A program made the translations under genes and the position numbers. Below, one piece after another: positions 1 to 8,096 of a stretch of 20,913 nucleotides of DNA; positions within the stretch are counted from its first letter, which is position 1; every line of letters starts with the position of its first letter. Below the pieces are notes generated by a model. It was not told where the DNA came from. It made no database searches and was given only the letters and a program-made list of their open reading frames with translations. The stretch is taken from positions 1-20,913 of IMG/VR virus record IMGVR_UViG_3300044225_004257; one strand, written 5' to 3'. This stretch comes from a virus.

Positions 1-1
1 A

Positions 2-520
2 AGAGCTGGCGACTTCCTCTGCACACGCCTCACCTTGGCCATGAACCCAGAAGGTGGGGAGGCGCAGCCCAAGTTCAGCACAGGCGACTTCCTCAATGCA
101 CGTTGCGGCGCGTTCCTAAACGGCAAGCTGATCTATGGAACGACAGGCGGGCTGTACGACGTATTGAAGATTGAAGAGGAGCGTGATGGGGCATTTACGC
201 CCGAGATGAAGATTACGACACCACTGCTCTGGCACGGCAGCCTCGAAGACACCAAAGAAATACAAGCGATCATTGTGCAGGCGGCTGGCAAAGGAAAGGT
301 CGAGATCGACGCACAAGACGACAAGGGCCGCGTTCTTGGGTCAATGTTCATGGAGGTAGATGATACGTCGGACGACAACTACTTTCAGGACGTGCCATTA
401 TCTCGACAGTATGAACGAAAGTTTCAACATAGATATCGTGCAGCGCAATATCGCATTCGATCTGAAGGAGGTAGTGGACTGCTCCGGCTTATCGGTTTTG
501 CAGTGACTGTGAGGACGTAA
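2..520 (+). CDS. Tail nozzle / tail tubular protein B-like, C-terminal fragment (partial)
   Basis: The frame is open from the left edge, so this is the last 172 residues of a longer gene; the ATG at 41 and TTG at 35 are internal codons. The fragment is beta-rich, with short strands separated by GG and GT turns (GTTGGLYDV). It ends in an alternating basic/hydrophobic stretch, RYRAAQYRIRSEGGSGLLRL, followed by IGFAVTVRT. That ending resembles the C-termini of podoviral tail nozzle or tail tubular B proteins, the beta-propeller ring of the T7 gp12 or P22 gp10 type that forms the DNA exit channel. Position supports this: it lies directly before a tail fibre gene and upstream of internal virion proteins. 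The stop is one base before the next start. The family call is inferred from context and the C-terminus; another stabilisation protein or adaptor is possible. Confidence 0.5.
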   Translation, partial: RAGDFLCTRLTLAMNPEGGEAQPKFSTGDFLNARCGAFLNGKLIYGTTGGLYDVLKIEEERDGAFTPEMKITTPLLWHGSLEDTKEIQAIIVQAAGKGKVEIDAQDDKGRVLGSMFMEVDDTSDDNYFQDVPLSRQYERKFQHRYRAAQYRIRSEGGSGLLRLIGFAVTVRT

Positions 521-521
521 A

Positions 522-2081
522 ATGGCTCGTATTAGACAACAATTCCCGCAAAACTACGGTTCCTCCGGCAACATCAACGTAGAGTTCGAGAACCTGATCC
601 GTTACATCAACGCGGCAGAACTGGGTAATAAGACCGTTGGCGAGTTGCTTGAGAAGCTGTTCGACTCAAACGGAAACTTTGATGGCCCAATCGAGCTGCA
701 AAAAAACACGGGTGGCGACATTGAATACCGTGTTGGAGAGTACACAAACACAACAGACGGGTGGATCACCCTCGTAGCAGCGTCTGAGCTTCGCGGCCCA
801 TCGGGCCAAGACTTTGGTCAGATCGGTGCGCCAATCTTCTTTGGTCGCGCGGACTACACAGCCACAGCCGCACAGACAAACTTTGATTACTCACACGCCT
901 CCACAGACGAGCTTCTTGTTTACGTCAATGGTCTGCTAAAGCGTCCGGGTGCAAGTAATGACTACACGACGGATAGCAGTGGCGGCTCCCAAAGCGCAGG
1001 TCAAATTACCTTCAACTCTGGTTTGTCACTAAATGACAAAGTCACAGTCTATAAGGTTCGCGCGACATCCATCACTGGCTTCAAGCGTTCAGACTTTACC
1101 CCAGCTTCGGCGCAGACAGTTTTTGCTTTCGTTCATACGGCAGAAACAAAACTGCAAGTCTACAAGAACGGCGTTCTTCTTCGTGAAGGTGGCTCGAATG
1201 ACTACACAACCTCAGCAGAACAAGACACCGTAACCCTTGCATCTGCCGCAACAAGTGGAGACCTTGTAAGCATCATCACGGTTGAGAACACATCCGTGCA
1301 AGCTGTGACTGGCATGATGTTTGAGGAGGACTTTGTTCACACGGATAGCGGCCTCATCAAGTTCAACAAGATCAAGATCGACAATGGCAACATCCCCCAA
1401 GCCAAGGTCGCATCTCTGACTACAGACCTCGGCACAAAAGCAAAACTAACCGTATCTTCGTCCACCCCAACTGGCCCTGCGACAGGCGATTTGTTCCTCG
1501 ACACCTCCCAGACACCGAACCAGTTGAAGTTTTTCGATGGTACGCAATTTTTGCGTACATCCCCTGAATCATCGCTGCCCACCTTTACGTCTTCAGACGC
1601 GGGTCGCTTCGTCAAAGTAAACGGCACGGGTACGGCTCTTGAGTATGGCACTGTAGACCTTTCCTCTGTGATCCCAGTCACGCAAAAAGGTGCAGCAAAC
1701 GGCGTCGCATCGCTCGACTCCACTGGCCGTCTGCCTAGCTCGCAGCTTCCGTCTGTCCTTTCCACAGACAGCCTGTACATCGCAGTCGCCACACCGACCA
1801 ACCAGACGTATGATGTGAAGCGCATCTACAAGCAAAAAATACGCATCGACGGCCTTGCTCTGCAAACCACGTCTGGCACCTGCTCTGTCCAAATCTCTGT
1901 GAACGGTACGGGCCTCGGCAGCACATACAGCGTTAGCTCGACACCAAACGAGTTTGCTCTGGGTACGCCAATCGAGATCGACGCCACGACCTCATCGAAG
2001 GCTATTGAATTTATTGTAACCAACAATTCTTCAGCTTCGGCCCTTGAGGTAACGATAGCTATAAGCGTTATAGCGTCATAG
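522..2081 (+). CDS. Tail fibre / receptor-binding protein
   Basis: This 519-residue protein is rich in Ser, Thr, Asn and Gly. The N-terminal ~60 residues (FPQNYGSSGNINVEFENL, then a short helical stretch) look like a virion-anchoring domain. A collagen-like RGPSGQ break follows at about residue 91. Two homologous ~70-residue modules follow at about 110-179 and 190-255; each starts D-Y/F-T-A-A-Q-T, has L-V-Y-x-N-G-LL-R in the middle, then a SNDYTT turn. Residues 300-440 contain GDLFLDTSQTPNQLKFFDG, typical of fibre shafts, and a further phrase GVASLDSTGRLPSSQLPSV. The last ~95 residues form a beta-rich tip. The family binds the cell-surface receptor. The start at 522 has a GAGGA ribosome site 6 bases upstream and lies one base after the preceding stop. 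Host range cannot be read from the sequence. Confidence 0.85.
   Translation: MARIRQQFPQNYGSSGNINVEFENLIRYINAAELGNKTVGELLEKLFDSNGNFDGPIELQKNTGGDIEYRVGEYTNTTDGWITLVAASELRGPSGQDFGQIGAPIFFGRADYTATAAQTNFDYSHASTDELLVYVNGLLKRPGASNDYTTDSSGGSQSAGQITFNSGLSLNDKVTVYKVRATSITGFKRSDFTPASAQTVFAFVHTAETKLQVYKNGVLLREGGSNDYTTSAEQDTVTLASAATSGDLVSIITVENTSVQAVTGMMFEEDFVHTDSGLIKFNKIKIDNGNIPQAKVASLTTDLGTKAKLTVSSSTPTGPATGDLFLDTSQTPNQLKFFDGTQFLRTSPESSLPTFTSSDAGRFVKVNGTGTALEYGTVDLSSVIPVTQKGAANGVASLDSTGRLPSSQLPSVLSTDSLYIAVATPTNQTYDVKRIYKQKIRIDGLALQTTSGTCSVQISVNGTGLGSTYSVSSTPNEFALGTPIEIDATTSSKAIEFIVTNNSSASALEVTIAISVIAS
849..1286 (+). repeat. Two diverged ~70-residue modules inside the tail fibre
   Basis: Residues 110-179 and 190-255 of the fibre align by eye. 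Shared elements in order are DYT/DFT-A-AQT-F, an acidic-to-LxVYxNGxLLxR strand-turn, a G-SNDYTT turn, a Q/T-ITF/VTL strand and a closing D-VxVY/VSIIT strand. The modules are protein-level repeats and the DNA has diverged, so the duplication is old. Confidence 0.75.
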
Positions 2082-2087
2082 CGTTAT
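2064..2087 (+). repeat. Three tandem octamers at the fibre stop / GNAT start
   Basis: Three consecutive 8-base units, agcgttat, agcgtcat, agcgttat, run from 2064 to 2087. The second unit plus the first bases of the third contain the fibre TAG stop (2079-2081), and the end of the third unit supplies the first two bases of the next ATG (2086). The unit length is not a multiple of three, so gain or loss of a unit would shift the end of the fibre frame. Confidence 0.7.
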
Positions 2088-2490
2088 GGTGAGGTGCATT
2101 ACAAATGACTCGAAACATATCACAGCTTGGGCATCAGGTTATCTTGATGGAATGCAATGGGGCGCAAGCCAATGTTTTGGCTACGAGCTTGACGGTGAAC
2201 TCATCGGTGCGGTCATCTTCACAGAATACAGCGGAAATGACATGCAAGTCACCGTCGTCACAACAAATCCAATCTGGTGGACACGTCGCAACATCCGAGC
2301 CATGTACGACTACGTCTGGAACAAATGTGGTTGCGTGCGTCTTAGCGCACTCTGCAAAGAGTCAAACGCCAAATCGCAAAAACTTCTGCGAGGTCTTGGC
2401 TTTCAGGAGGAAGGCAGACTTCGTAAATACTTCAACCCAGAAGACGGAATTGTATTTGGTCAACTCCGTTCAGAATGCAGATGGATATAG
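2086..2490 (+). CDS. GNAT-fold acetyltransferase-like protein, T7 gp13-like position
   Basis: This 134-residue protein has the C-terminal GNAT signature NAKSQKLLRGLGFQEEGRLR (residues 94-113), the helix-strand that packs on acetyl-CoA. It is preceded by a strand ending VRLSALCKES and an earlier hairpin, GYELDGELIGAVIF (32-45). The usual acetyl-CoA pyrophosphate loop Q/RxxGxG/A is not evident where WWTRRNIRAMYDYVW stands, so activity is uncertain. Size and position, after tail genes and before long internal virion proteins, match T7 internal virion protein A (gp13), which is also small and GNAT-like. No Shine-Dalgarno sequence precedes the ATG, which lies 4 bases after the fibre stop, so translation probably depends on reinitiation. 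It may be a morphogenesis factor rather than an enzyme. Confidence 0.7.
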   Translation: MVRCITNDSKHITAWASGYLDGMQWGASQCFGYELDGELIGAVIFTEYSGNDMQVTVVTTNPIWWTRRNIRAMYDYVWNKCGCVRLSALCKESNAKSQKLLRGLGFQEEGRLRKYFNPEDGIVFGQLRSECRWI

Positions 2491-2499
2491 GAGCTAAGT

Positions 2500-4362
2500 A
2501 TGGGCAAGAGCAGACCAAGACGACCGCCAGATTATACACAGCAGAAGAACGACATCCGCTTGGCCACTGAGGCTGACTACGCAGCAAAGGCAGCGGATTA
2601 CAACACCGCAGTCGACAACTACAACACTGCGCTGTCTGGCTATCAAAACACACTTAGCGACATATCCGGCAATATTGGCGGCATGAGCATTGCTGACTTA
2701 TATGACGACCCGACCACATCAGAAAATGAGAACCAATATCGTGGGTTTATGGACACGCTATCTGGCCTTTCATCTAACTTGGGTGGCCTTTCTGTCGGCA
2801 TGGAAAGACCTGTGTTTGAAAGCACGGTCAACTCTCAATACGGGCCAGTCGGCATCACAAACATTCCTGACTTAACAAGCGCGAACACCCAGCTTTACGA
2901 CACCCTTCGTGGCGACCTGTCAAACAATCAAAGGCAACTGAATAACCTTCTCGCCGATCGTGAGTCTGAAGAGAGGCGCATCCGCGATTTCCGCTCAAAC
3001 CAGCTTACTAATCTGGGCGGATATAGCTCTCAAGCTGGCCAACTTGGCATTGCTGACCTTAATCAGATCAATCAGCTTGAACGTGACCTCGCCGCGCTCA
3101 ACACGGGCCGCAACGCTTTTTCATCTACAATCATGGATCAACTGTATCCAAGTGGCTTCTCTCAGGTTAATCAGCAGGCGACAGGCATTCAGAACACGCT
3201 TAATGACCTTCGCACGCAGCGGCAGGCCGAACTTGACCGTATCTCCGCCTTTGAGTCTGGCCTTCTTGGCCAAGCGGATACGTTCCGTGACACGCTAGGC
3301 GGCCTCACTATTGCAGATGACAGCGCGATTGCAGACGCAATTCGTGACATCGAGGCGCAACAACGCGCAGCCAGCCGCTTCTCATCTGAGCTTGGCTTCG
3401 ATTTTAGTCAAGAGACTGGTGAGCTTGGCGAGCTTCTTCGCGACGCACAAGGTCTGCAAACAGAACGTGAGCGGGAGCTTGCACGCATCGGGGCAGCACG
3501 CAGCCGCTTCCTCAACGAAAGCCGTGACGCAGAACGCGCAGCGGAAACAGGCAGCATTTACAGTGCCGCTGGCCTTGATGCTTTGGATGACCGAATCCGT
3601 GATCTCCGCACAGACATGGGTGGCTTCTCGTCCGCTCTCGACTTCGACTTCTCAGGCGGCACAGGCAACCTCTCAGACGCAGAGGCCGCACTTGCAAGTC
3701 TTCGTGAACGTCGTGCAGGCGAACTCGACAGCATCCTATCTGGCGTAACAACAGCGGGTGCAGGCATCGGAGATATCGACCTCTCAGACGAAGCAGCAAT
3801 TCGCGCACGGGCTACAGAACTAAACGACCTGAATCAGCGTCTGTCGCCATTCAGTGGCGGCAGGGTCAACGACATCCAGACGCAGCTTCGCGCTGGTCTC
3901 GATTCAGTTGACAGCCGTCTGGCTGAACTTCAGGCGCGTCGCGCAGAACTTGAAACGCAGGCAGCCGCACTGGCAGAGCAGGTTCGTAACCAGCAGTTCT
4001 TCGCCACAGATGACCTCACTGGATCGCAGGGCAGCTTCGACGCCCTGCAAGCAGAGATTGAACTGTTCGGCGCGCAGCAAGCTATGGACGAACTCGCACA
4101 AGCCGAGCAGCGTCTGCAAGGTGAGCGTCAGCGTCTGGAAGCAGACGCAGAAGCTGTGGCTCTCCGCGAAAATCAGGCTCAACAAGACCTCCTCGCAACG
4201 ATTGGTGCATCTGGCCTTCCTGAGTTCCAAGACTTTAATCAGGTAGACCCGATGACGCTGGAGCAATATCTCAATATTCTCGCAAACAGCGAAGAAGAAG
4301 AGTTTCCGCTCGGCATTTCGCCGACAGCGTTTAGCCAGAACCTCGGAGTGATAAGGGCATAA
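2500..4362 (+). CDS. Internal virion protein, repeat-rich coiled-coil protein (620 aa)
   Basis: I do not recognise a named family. The N-terminus is basic (MGKSRPRRPPDYTQQ). The rest is almost wholly alpha-helical, rich in Ala, Gln, Arg, Glu and Leu, with heptad-like runs such as DSRLAELQARRAELETQAAA. At least four degenerate units begin near residues 183, 268, 358 and 424; each opens G-L-x-I-A-D or similar. Two contain an FSS/SA-L-FDFS-TG-L element and several end in a helix R-x-x-EL-x-x-I. No signal peptide or membrane segment is seen. The ribosome site AGGAG lies 6 bases before the ATG and overlaps the preceding stop. Its place between a gp13-like gene and further long helical genes makes an ejected or inner-core virion protein likely; a scaffold or tape-measure-like role cannot be excluded. 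Confidence 0.65.
   Translation: MGKSRPRRPPDYTQQKNDIRLATEADYAAKAADYNTAVDNYNTALSGYQNTLSDISGNIGGMSIADLYDDPTTSENENQYRGFMDTLSGLSSNLGGLSVGMERPVFESTVNSQYGPVGITNIPDLTSANTQLYDTLRGDLSNNQRQLNNLLADRESEERRIRDFRSNQLTNLGGYSSQAGQLGIADLNQINQLERDLAALNTGRNAFSSTIMDQLYPSGFSQVNQQATGIQNTLNDLRTQRQAELDRISAFESGLLGQADTFRDTLGGLTIADDSAIADAIRDIEAQQRAASRFSSELGFDFSQETGELGELLRDAQGLQTERERELARIGAARSRFLNESRDAERAAETGSIYSAAGLDALDDRIRDLRTDMGGFSSALDFDFSGGTGNLSDAEAALASLRERRAGELDSILSGVTTAGAGIGDIDLSDEAAIRARATELNDLNQRLSPFSGGRVNDIQTQLRAGLDSVDSRLAELQARRAELETQAAALAEQVRNQQFFATDDLTGSQGSFDALQAEIELFGAQQAMDELAQAEQRLQGERQRLEADAEAVALRENQAQQDLLATIGASGLPEFQDFNQVDPMTLEQYLNILANSEEEEFPLGISPTAFSQNLGVIRA
3046..3975 (+). repeat. Degenerate helical repeats in the 620-aa virion protein
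   Basis: Units start near residues 183 (GIADLNQIN), 268 (GLTIADDSAIADAI), 358 (GLDALDDRIRDL) and 424 (GDIDLSDEAAIRA). Units two and three share FSSELGFDFS-x-ETGEL versus FSSALDFDFS-x-GTGNL, then a long helix with ERERELARI versus ERRAGELDSI. Unit length varies from about 66 to 90 residues, so this is a protein repeat and not a recent DNA duplication. Confidence 0.6.
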
Positions 4363-4365
4363 GAA

Positions 4366-5910
4366 ATGTTCTCACAAATATTAGGTCTGGCAGGTAGTGC
4401 AATTTCAGCGAACGCAGCTTCACGCGATGCCGCTGCCGCCAGAGCCGACGCAAATTTTTTCAGGGGCAGAGAGCTTGACCTAGCCAACGCCAACTTTGCC
4501 TTGGCGCAAGACCAACGCCGCGCCCAACGTGAAGAAGCTGCATACCAACGCAACATCGAGCGCATGAACCGCCGCATTCGAGAGGATGAGCGTAGGTTTC
4601 AAATGGAAATCATGGAGGACAATAAGCGTGCCGCCATGGAACAGCGGCGTATGGACATTGAGCGTCAGCTTCAAGAGGACAGAGAGGCCGCCCGCCTGTC
4701 TCAATTCCGTCTTGAGCAGCTTCTCCAGAACCAAGACATTCGTGCAGAAGAGCGTGAGTTTGCAATCGAGCAACTCAACGAAGCCAAAGCTGTGGCGGCA
4801 GGCGAGCGCGATGAGGAAATGCGCCGCTTTCTCGAAGACCGTGCGACCAAAGAAATCGAACGTGACTTTATGATCCAGCAAGCCCTTGGCGCACAACAAA
4901 CTGCTCGTGACGAACGCGCCCAAGACGTGGCTCTCCGTAACCAAATCATGGCGGAAGTGCAGTCAATGCAAGCTGCCCTAGACAGCACTGCTGCCAACCT
5001 TGGTTATGTTCCAATGATCGACCCAGTCACGCAGTCAGAGATCGACGCGCAGACGGCACAGTTCACCCAAGACTACATGGGCGATGTAGACCGCGCCGCT
5101 GACCGTGTCGCGTCTGTAAACGAGGCAAACCTCATCCGCCGTGGTATCGACGAAAGCACACCCGGAACCGCAAGACGCGGCGAGGTGGCCGAGCGCATCG
5201 CTAACGAGTACAACCAAGCAAGACGCCGTGCTGCAACAGATGCGCTGGCTTACGTCACTGGTTCCGACCGAGCAATGCGCGACAGCATCAGTGGCCTTAT
5301 GAACCAGCGCAAGGGTATCCTTAGTGAGGCCGTAAATGTTGCTGGCGCAAGTATCGCACCTTTAACAGGTCTTCCGGGTCTGACATCCGCAGTCGACTCG
5401 TATCGTCTGGCCCAATTAGTTCCCAGTGGCATTCTTGACCGAAACATTGGCAGCGCAAACAACTTCGCTGCTCCAGTATCTATCGGCTCCAGCGTTTATG
5501 ACACCATCAACACGCTTCCAGCATTGGCTGACTACAATCCACCAACATCGTTAGTCTCTAACGAAGGCTACGGTATTCAGAGTGCCATCTTCAACCCATA
5601 TAATGTGAGTCTGGACAGCAATGACTACATGGGCAACGCACTCAACACTATGAGCGGCCTTACTGGTCGTGCGTCTTCTTTTGCAGACAACATGGCGAAA
5701 CGCTCCACAGCCGCGTCGCAGGGCTTCGGTTCACAGTTCAACAAGTTCCTGAACGACCAGTCCCAAGGGGCGCAGTACGGTATTAAGGGAATGGTGAAGC
5801 AGCCTGATGGCACGTTTGATCCCCAATACGGCCAAACTTCCGACCCCGGTGCGTTTTACAATCTCAACAATAGCATGAACAACTGGTTTAGCGGCCTGTT
5901 TGGAGGATAA
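4366..5910 (+). CDS. Internal virion protein, T7 gp14-like position (514 aa)
   Basis: The first ~25 residues (MFSQILGLAGSAISANAASR) are short, Ala/Gly-rich and amphipathic, resembling the start of podoviral internal core proteins of the gp14 type. Residues ~45-200 form a long, highly charged coiled coil rich in Arg, Glu and Gln (for example RRIREDERRFQMEIMEDNKR). A second helical part spans ~215-320. The last ~190 residues are Gly, Ser, Asn and Pro-rich and end with a NNSMNNWFSGLFGG tail. In T7 the equivalent protein forms part of the tube across the cell envelope during DNA ejection; that role here is inferred from order and composition. AAGGG lies 8 bases before the ATG, and the gap from the previous stop is 3 bases. 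I see no enzyme motif. Confidence 0.6.
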   Translation: MFSQILGLAGSAISANAASRDAAAARADANFFRGRELDLANANFALAQDQRRAQREEAAYQRNIERMNRRIREDERRFQMEIMEDNKRAAMEQRRMDIERQLQEDREAARLSQFRLEQLLQNQDIRAEEREFAIEQLNEAKAVAAGERDEEMRRFLEDRATKEIERDFMIQQALGAQQTARDERAQDVALRNQIMAEVQSMQAALDSTAANLGYVPMIDPVTQSEIDAQTAQFTQDYMGDVDRAADRVASVNEANLIRRGIDESTPGTARRGEVAERIANEYNQARRRAATDALAYVTGSDRAMRDSISGLMNQRKGILSEAVNVAGASIAPLTGLPGLTSAVDSYRLAQLVPSGILDRNIGSANNFAAPVSIGSSVYDTINTLPALADYNPPTSLVSNEGYGIQSAIFNPYNVSLDSNDYMGNALNTMSGLTGRASSFADNMAKRSTAASQGFGSQFNKFLNDQSQGAQYGIKGMVKQPDGTFDPQYGQTSDPGAFYNLNNSMNNWFSGLFGG

Positions 5911-5913
5911 ATA

Positions 5914-8034
5914 ATGTTTGATCCAGTAGGTTTCTTCCAAGGCTTCAACGAGCAACAAGAGACAGACGAGCGCAAAAGAATAGAGCTTGCACGAACGTTC
6001 CAAGAGCTTCGAGCTGCAAACCCCTACGCCACTGGCATGGAGCTTCAGTCTTACGTCCAGCAGCTTGGCGGCGGGCGCAATTTCCTGCGCGGCGGCATGC
6101 CGTCTGGCCAAGTCTTGGAAGAGATCGCTAGGGCAAACGCCTCGAACAAACAACGTGCGCTTGATGACCGTAACCGCACAATAGCAGCCGACAACATGAG
6201 CCTTGCTCTCAGCCGGGCAAACCTGACGAACCAGCTAAAAGACTCCGCAAAAGACGCTTTGCTAAACAGCGGCTTATCGTCTGAAAACACAGTCGATAAA
6301 AACAACAAACTTTTGAAAGCAGCAGAGGACAGCGTTATCGACATGTTTGGTGGTCAGGACACTTTAAAAAGTCTTGGCGTAAGTACAGATGGCCTGTTCA
6401 CTAACGAGCGTTATAATCGCCTTCGCATGGAGGAAGTCAGTAATTATTTGCCGCAAGCACTCGACCTCATCAAAGCGAACAAAGGCCAAATCGACGCGCT
6501 CACTTTGCAGAACACTTACGGCATCCCAGGAAGCATGGTTGACGGAGTTATCGACGCTGCCAAGAAGAAATACGCGCAAGAGCAGGCGACCTTTGAGTTC
6601 AACAACGAAACGGCACTCATCAACCGAGCGGTTGCGTTTATGAACGACGGCATGGACATTACAGACGCACTGACATCAATCAACGCTAATACAGAAGAAA
6701 GATTCGGCTTTACCCTGTCGGACGATATGAAGACCAAGATTAAGACTAATGCCATCCGTATTTTCAACCGTCGCGAACAAGAACAAAATCAAGCAGACAA
6801 CGACCGCATCAGCGGCTTAATGGACAATGCTATTGAGAAACTCCGTAACAATGTCGACTTCCGCACGGCTGTCTTTACAGGTGATCCTCAAACTATTGAG
6901 AACGCATTCAACAACGCTGTGGCTCGCGCTCCAGCAGATGTGCAAGAAAAGCTAAAAGAGCAAAAAGATTCTCTCATCGCGGAAATCTTAAACACCCTGC
7001 AATTCGAGCAGCTGGAACGTCTTGCCAAGGCAGCGGACGATTTTGATGCGACTATACCTGCAAAACAGGCAGACTTGGTTGCAAACAATGCAGATCAAGT
7101 TAATAACTATTTTGGCATTAAACGTAAAGATCAAGAGACCCCATATCGCAGGGACGCACTGTTGGCTGCCACTACTTTGGCAAAGCAATACCGCATGTCC
7201 CCATACGCAATTTCCCTTCTGTCAAACGCTTGGGATCAACAAGCGCGAGATCAGGGAATAGACCCAGAGAAAACTTCTGTTGGATTTGACGAGATGCTCG
7301 CGCTTGGTCAGTCCATTCTAGCGCGGGGCGGTGTCATGGGTCTTGATGAATTTGTGGATCAATCAGTTGGCCAAAGCGCACTTCGCGCAGGAGTTGTTGA
7401 AAACACCATGTCTGTTGAAAGCTGGACAGACGATACGTCTCAAGATATGGCAAACTCTATTACTGGGCTTGAAAACGCCGCTCGGATGGTGCTGGACTCA
7501 AGCGACCCAGATGACATTGAAATGGGGATCGCTGCCACTCGCAGGAAGTTTGAGAACGAACTTAGTATTTACAAAAACCGCATTGAGCAAGCCATTAGAT
7601 TTAGCACAGGTCTGAATCGCTGGGTGACGGCTGGTGAACAAACTCTAAACCCAGAAGACGCGAGACAGATGCTTACAGATTATCAGTCCCGTACTGAGAC
7701 CATGAACACAATTCTTCAAAAGGCTCAAGACAAGGCTGACACCATCAGAGCGCAGAATACGGCAAACACAAATCTGACGCCTCAAACCATTAAGGACAAC
7801 AGAAATCGGCTTGAACAAACTGCCAATCAGTACACTCGTCGTTCCCGCACACAAACAGGTCCAGACGCTAAGGCAATGAGAGAATTTGTAAACATACAAG
7901 GCGTTCTGGACACAATCGCGTCCAACGCGCAGATGTTCTCAGACTTCACAAACGACCCAGTTGGCTACATGAAAGTCCACAAGCTCCCCGATGGCACCGT
8001 CTGGTACGATCGCTGGAAGGCAAATAACCCATAG
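5914..8034 (+). CDS. Internal virion protein, T7 gp15-like position (706 aa)
   Basis: This is a soluble-looking, mainly helical protein with no signal peptide, membrane segment or catalytic motif that I can identify. It opens MFDPVGFFQGFNEQQETDER, a short hydrophobic cap followed by charged helices. Similar openings are common in internal core proteins of marine podoviruses. It ends GYMKVHKLPDGTVWYDRW, a compact aromatic tail. Size (706 aa) and place immediately before the giant protein match T7 gp15 (about 750 aa), which lines the ejection channel. A strong GGAGGA ribosome site lies 6 bases upstream of the ATG, 3 bases after the previous stop. The function is inferred from order, length and composition only. 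Confidence 0.6.
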   Translation: MFDPVGFFQGFNEQQETDERKRIELARTFQELRAANPYATGMELQSYVQQLGGGRNFLRGGMPSGQVLEEIARANASNKQRALDDRNRTIAADNMSLALSRANLTNQLKDSAKDALLNSGLSSENTVDKNNKLLKAAEDSVIDMFGGQDTLKSLGVSTDGLFTNERYNRLRMEEVSNYLPQALDLIKANKGQIDALTLQNTYGIPGSMVDGVIDAAKKKYAQEQATFEFNNETALINRAVAFMNDGMDITDALTSINANTEERFGFTLSDDMKTKIKTNAIRIFNRREQEQNQADNDRISGLMDNAIEKLRNNVDFRTAVFTGDPQTIENAFNNAVARAPADVQEKLKEQKDSLIAEILNTLQFEQLERLAKAADDFDATIPAKQADLVANNADQVNNYFGIKRKDQETPYRRDALLAATTLAKQYRMSPYAISLLSNAWDQQARDQGIDPEKTSVGFDEMLALGQSILARGGVMGLDEFVDQSVGQSALRAGVVENTMSVESWTDDTSQDMANSITGLENAARMVLDSSDPDDIEMGIAATRRKFENELSIYKNRIEQAIRFSTGLNRWVTAGEQTLNPEDARQMLTDYQSRTETMNTILQKAQDKADTIRAQNTANTNLTPQTIKDNRNRLEQTANQYTRRSRTQTGPDAKAMREFVNIQGVLDTIASNAQMFSDFTNDPVGYMKVHKLPDGTVWYDRWKANNP

Positions 8035-8054
8035 GGACGACCGCACTTATCTCG

Positions 8055-8089
8055 CTCCAGTAATCTGATGCCACATCGGATAACTGGAG
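8055..8089 (+). promoter_or_regulatory. Hairpin that occludes the ribosome binding site of the giant gene
   Basis: Bases 8055-8070 pair with 8074-8089 around a CCA loop. The stem has 16 positions with 14 Watson-Crick pairs, one U-G wobble (8066/8078) and one A-A mismatch (8062/8082). The Shine-Dalgarno GGAG at 8086-8089, 7 bases before the ATG at 8097, is fully paired with CTCC at 8055-8058. No T-run follows, so it does not look like a terminator. It lies in the largest gap of the late module, 62 bases. The structure suggests control of translation of the 3259-codon gene, by melting, RNase III processing or a bound protein; which of these applies is not visible. Confidence 0.65.
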
Positions 8090-8096
8090 TACCGAG

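Noticed and set aside
35-520. Complete 161-residue gene starting at TTG 35
   Set aside because: The frame is open to the left edge and the upstream codons read naturally (GDFLCTRLTL), so the gene is cut by the window.
1540-1558. 8-bp palindrome gtacgcaa/ttgcgtac in the tail fibre gene
   Set aside because: One or two stems of this length with a short loop are expected by chance in 21 kb, and it encodes ordinary fibre sequence.
2105-2497. 130-codon plus-strand frame overlapping the GNAT-like gene
   Set aside because: The product is Ser/Thr/Asn/Gln-rich without motifs, while the other frame carries a clear GNAT signature and ends at the next gene's ribosome site.
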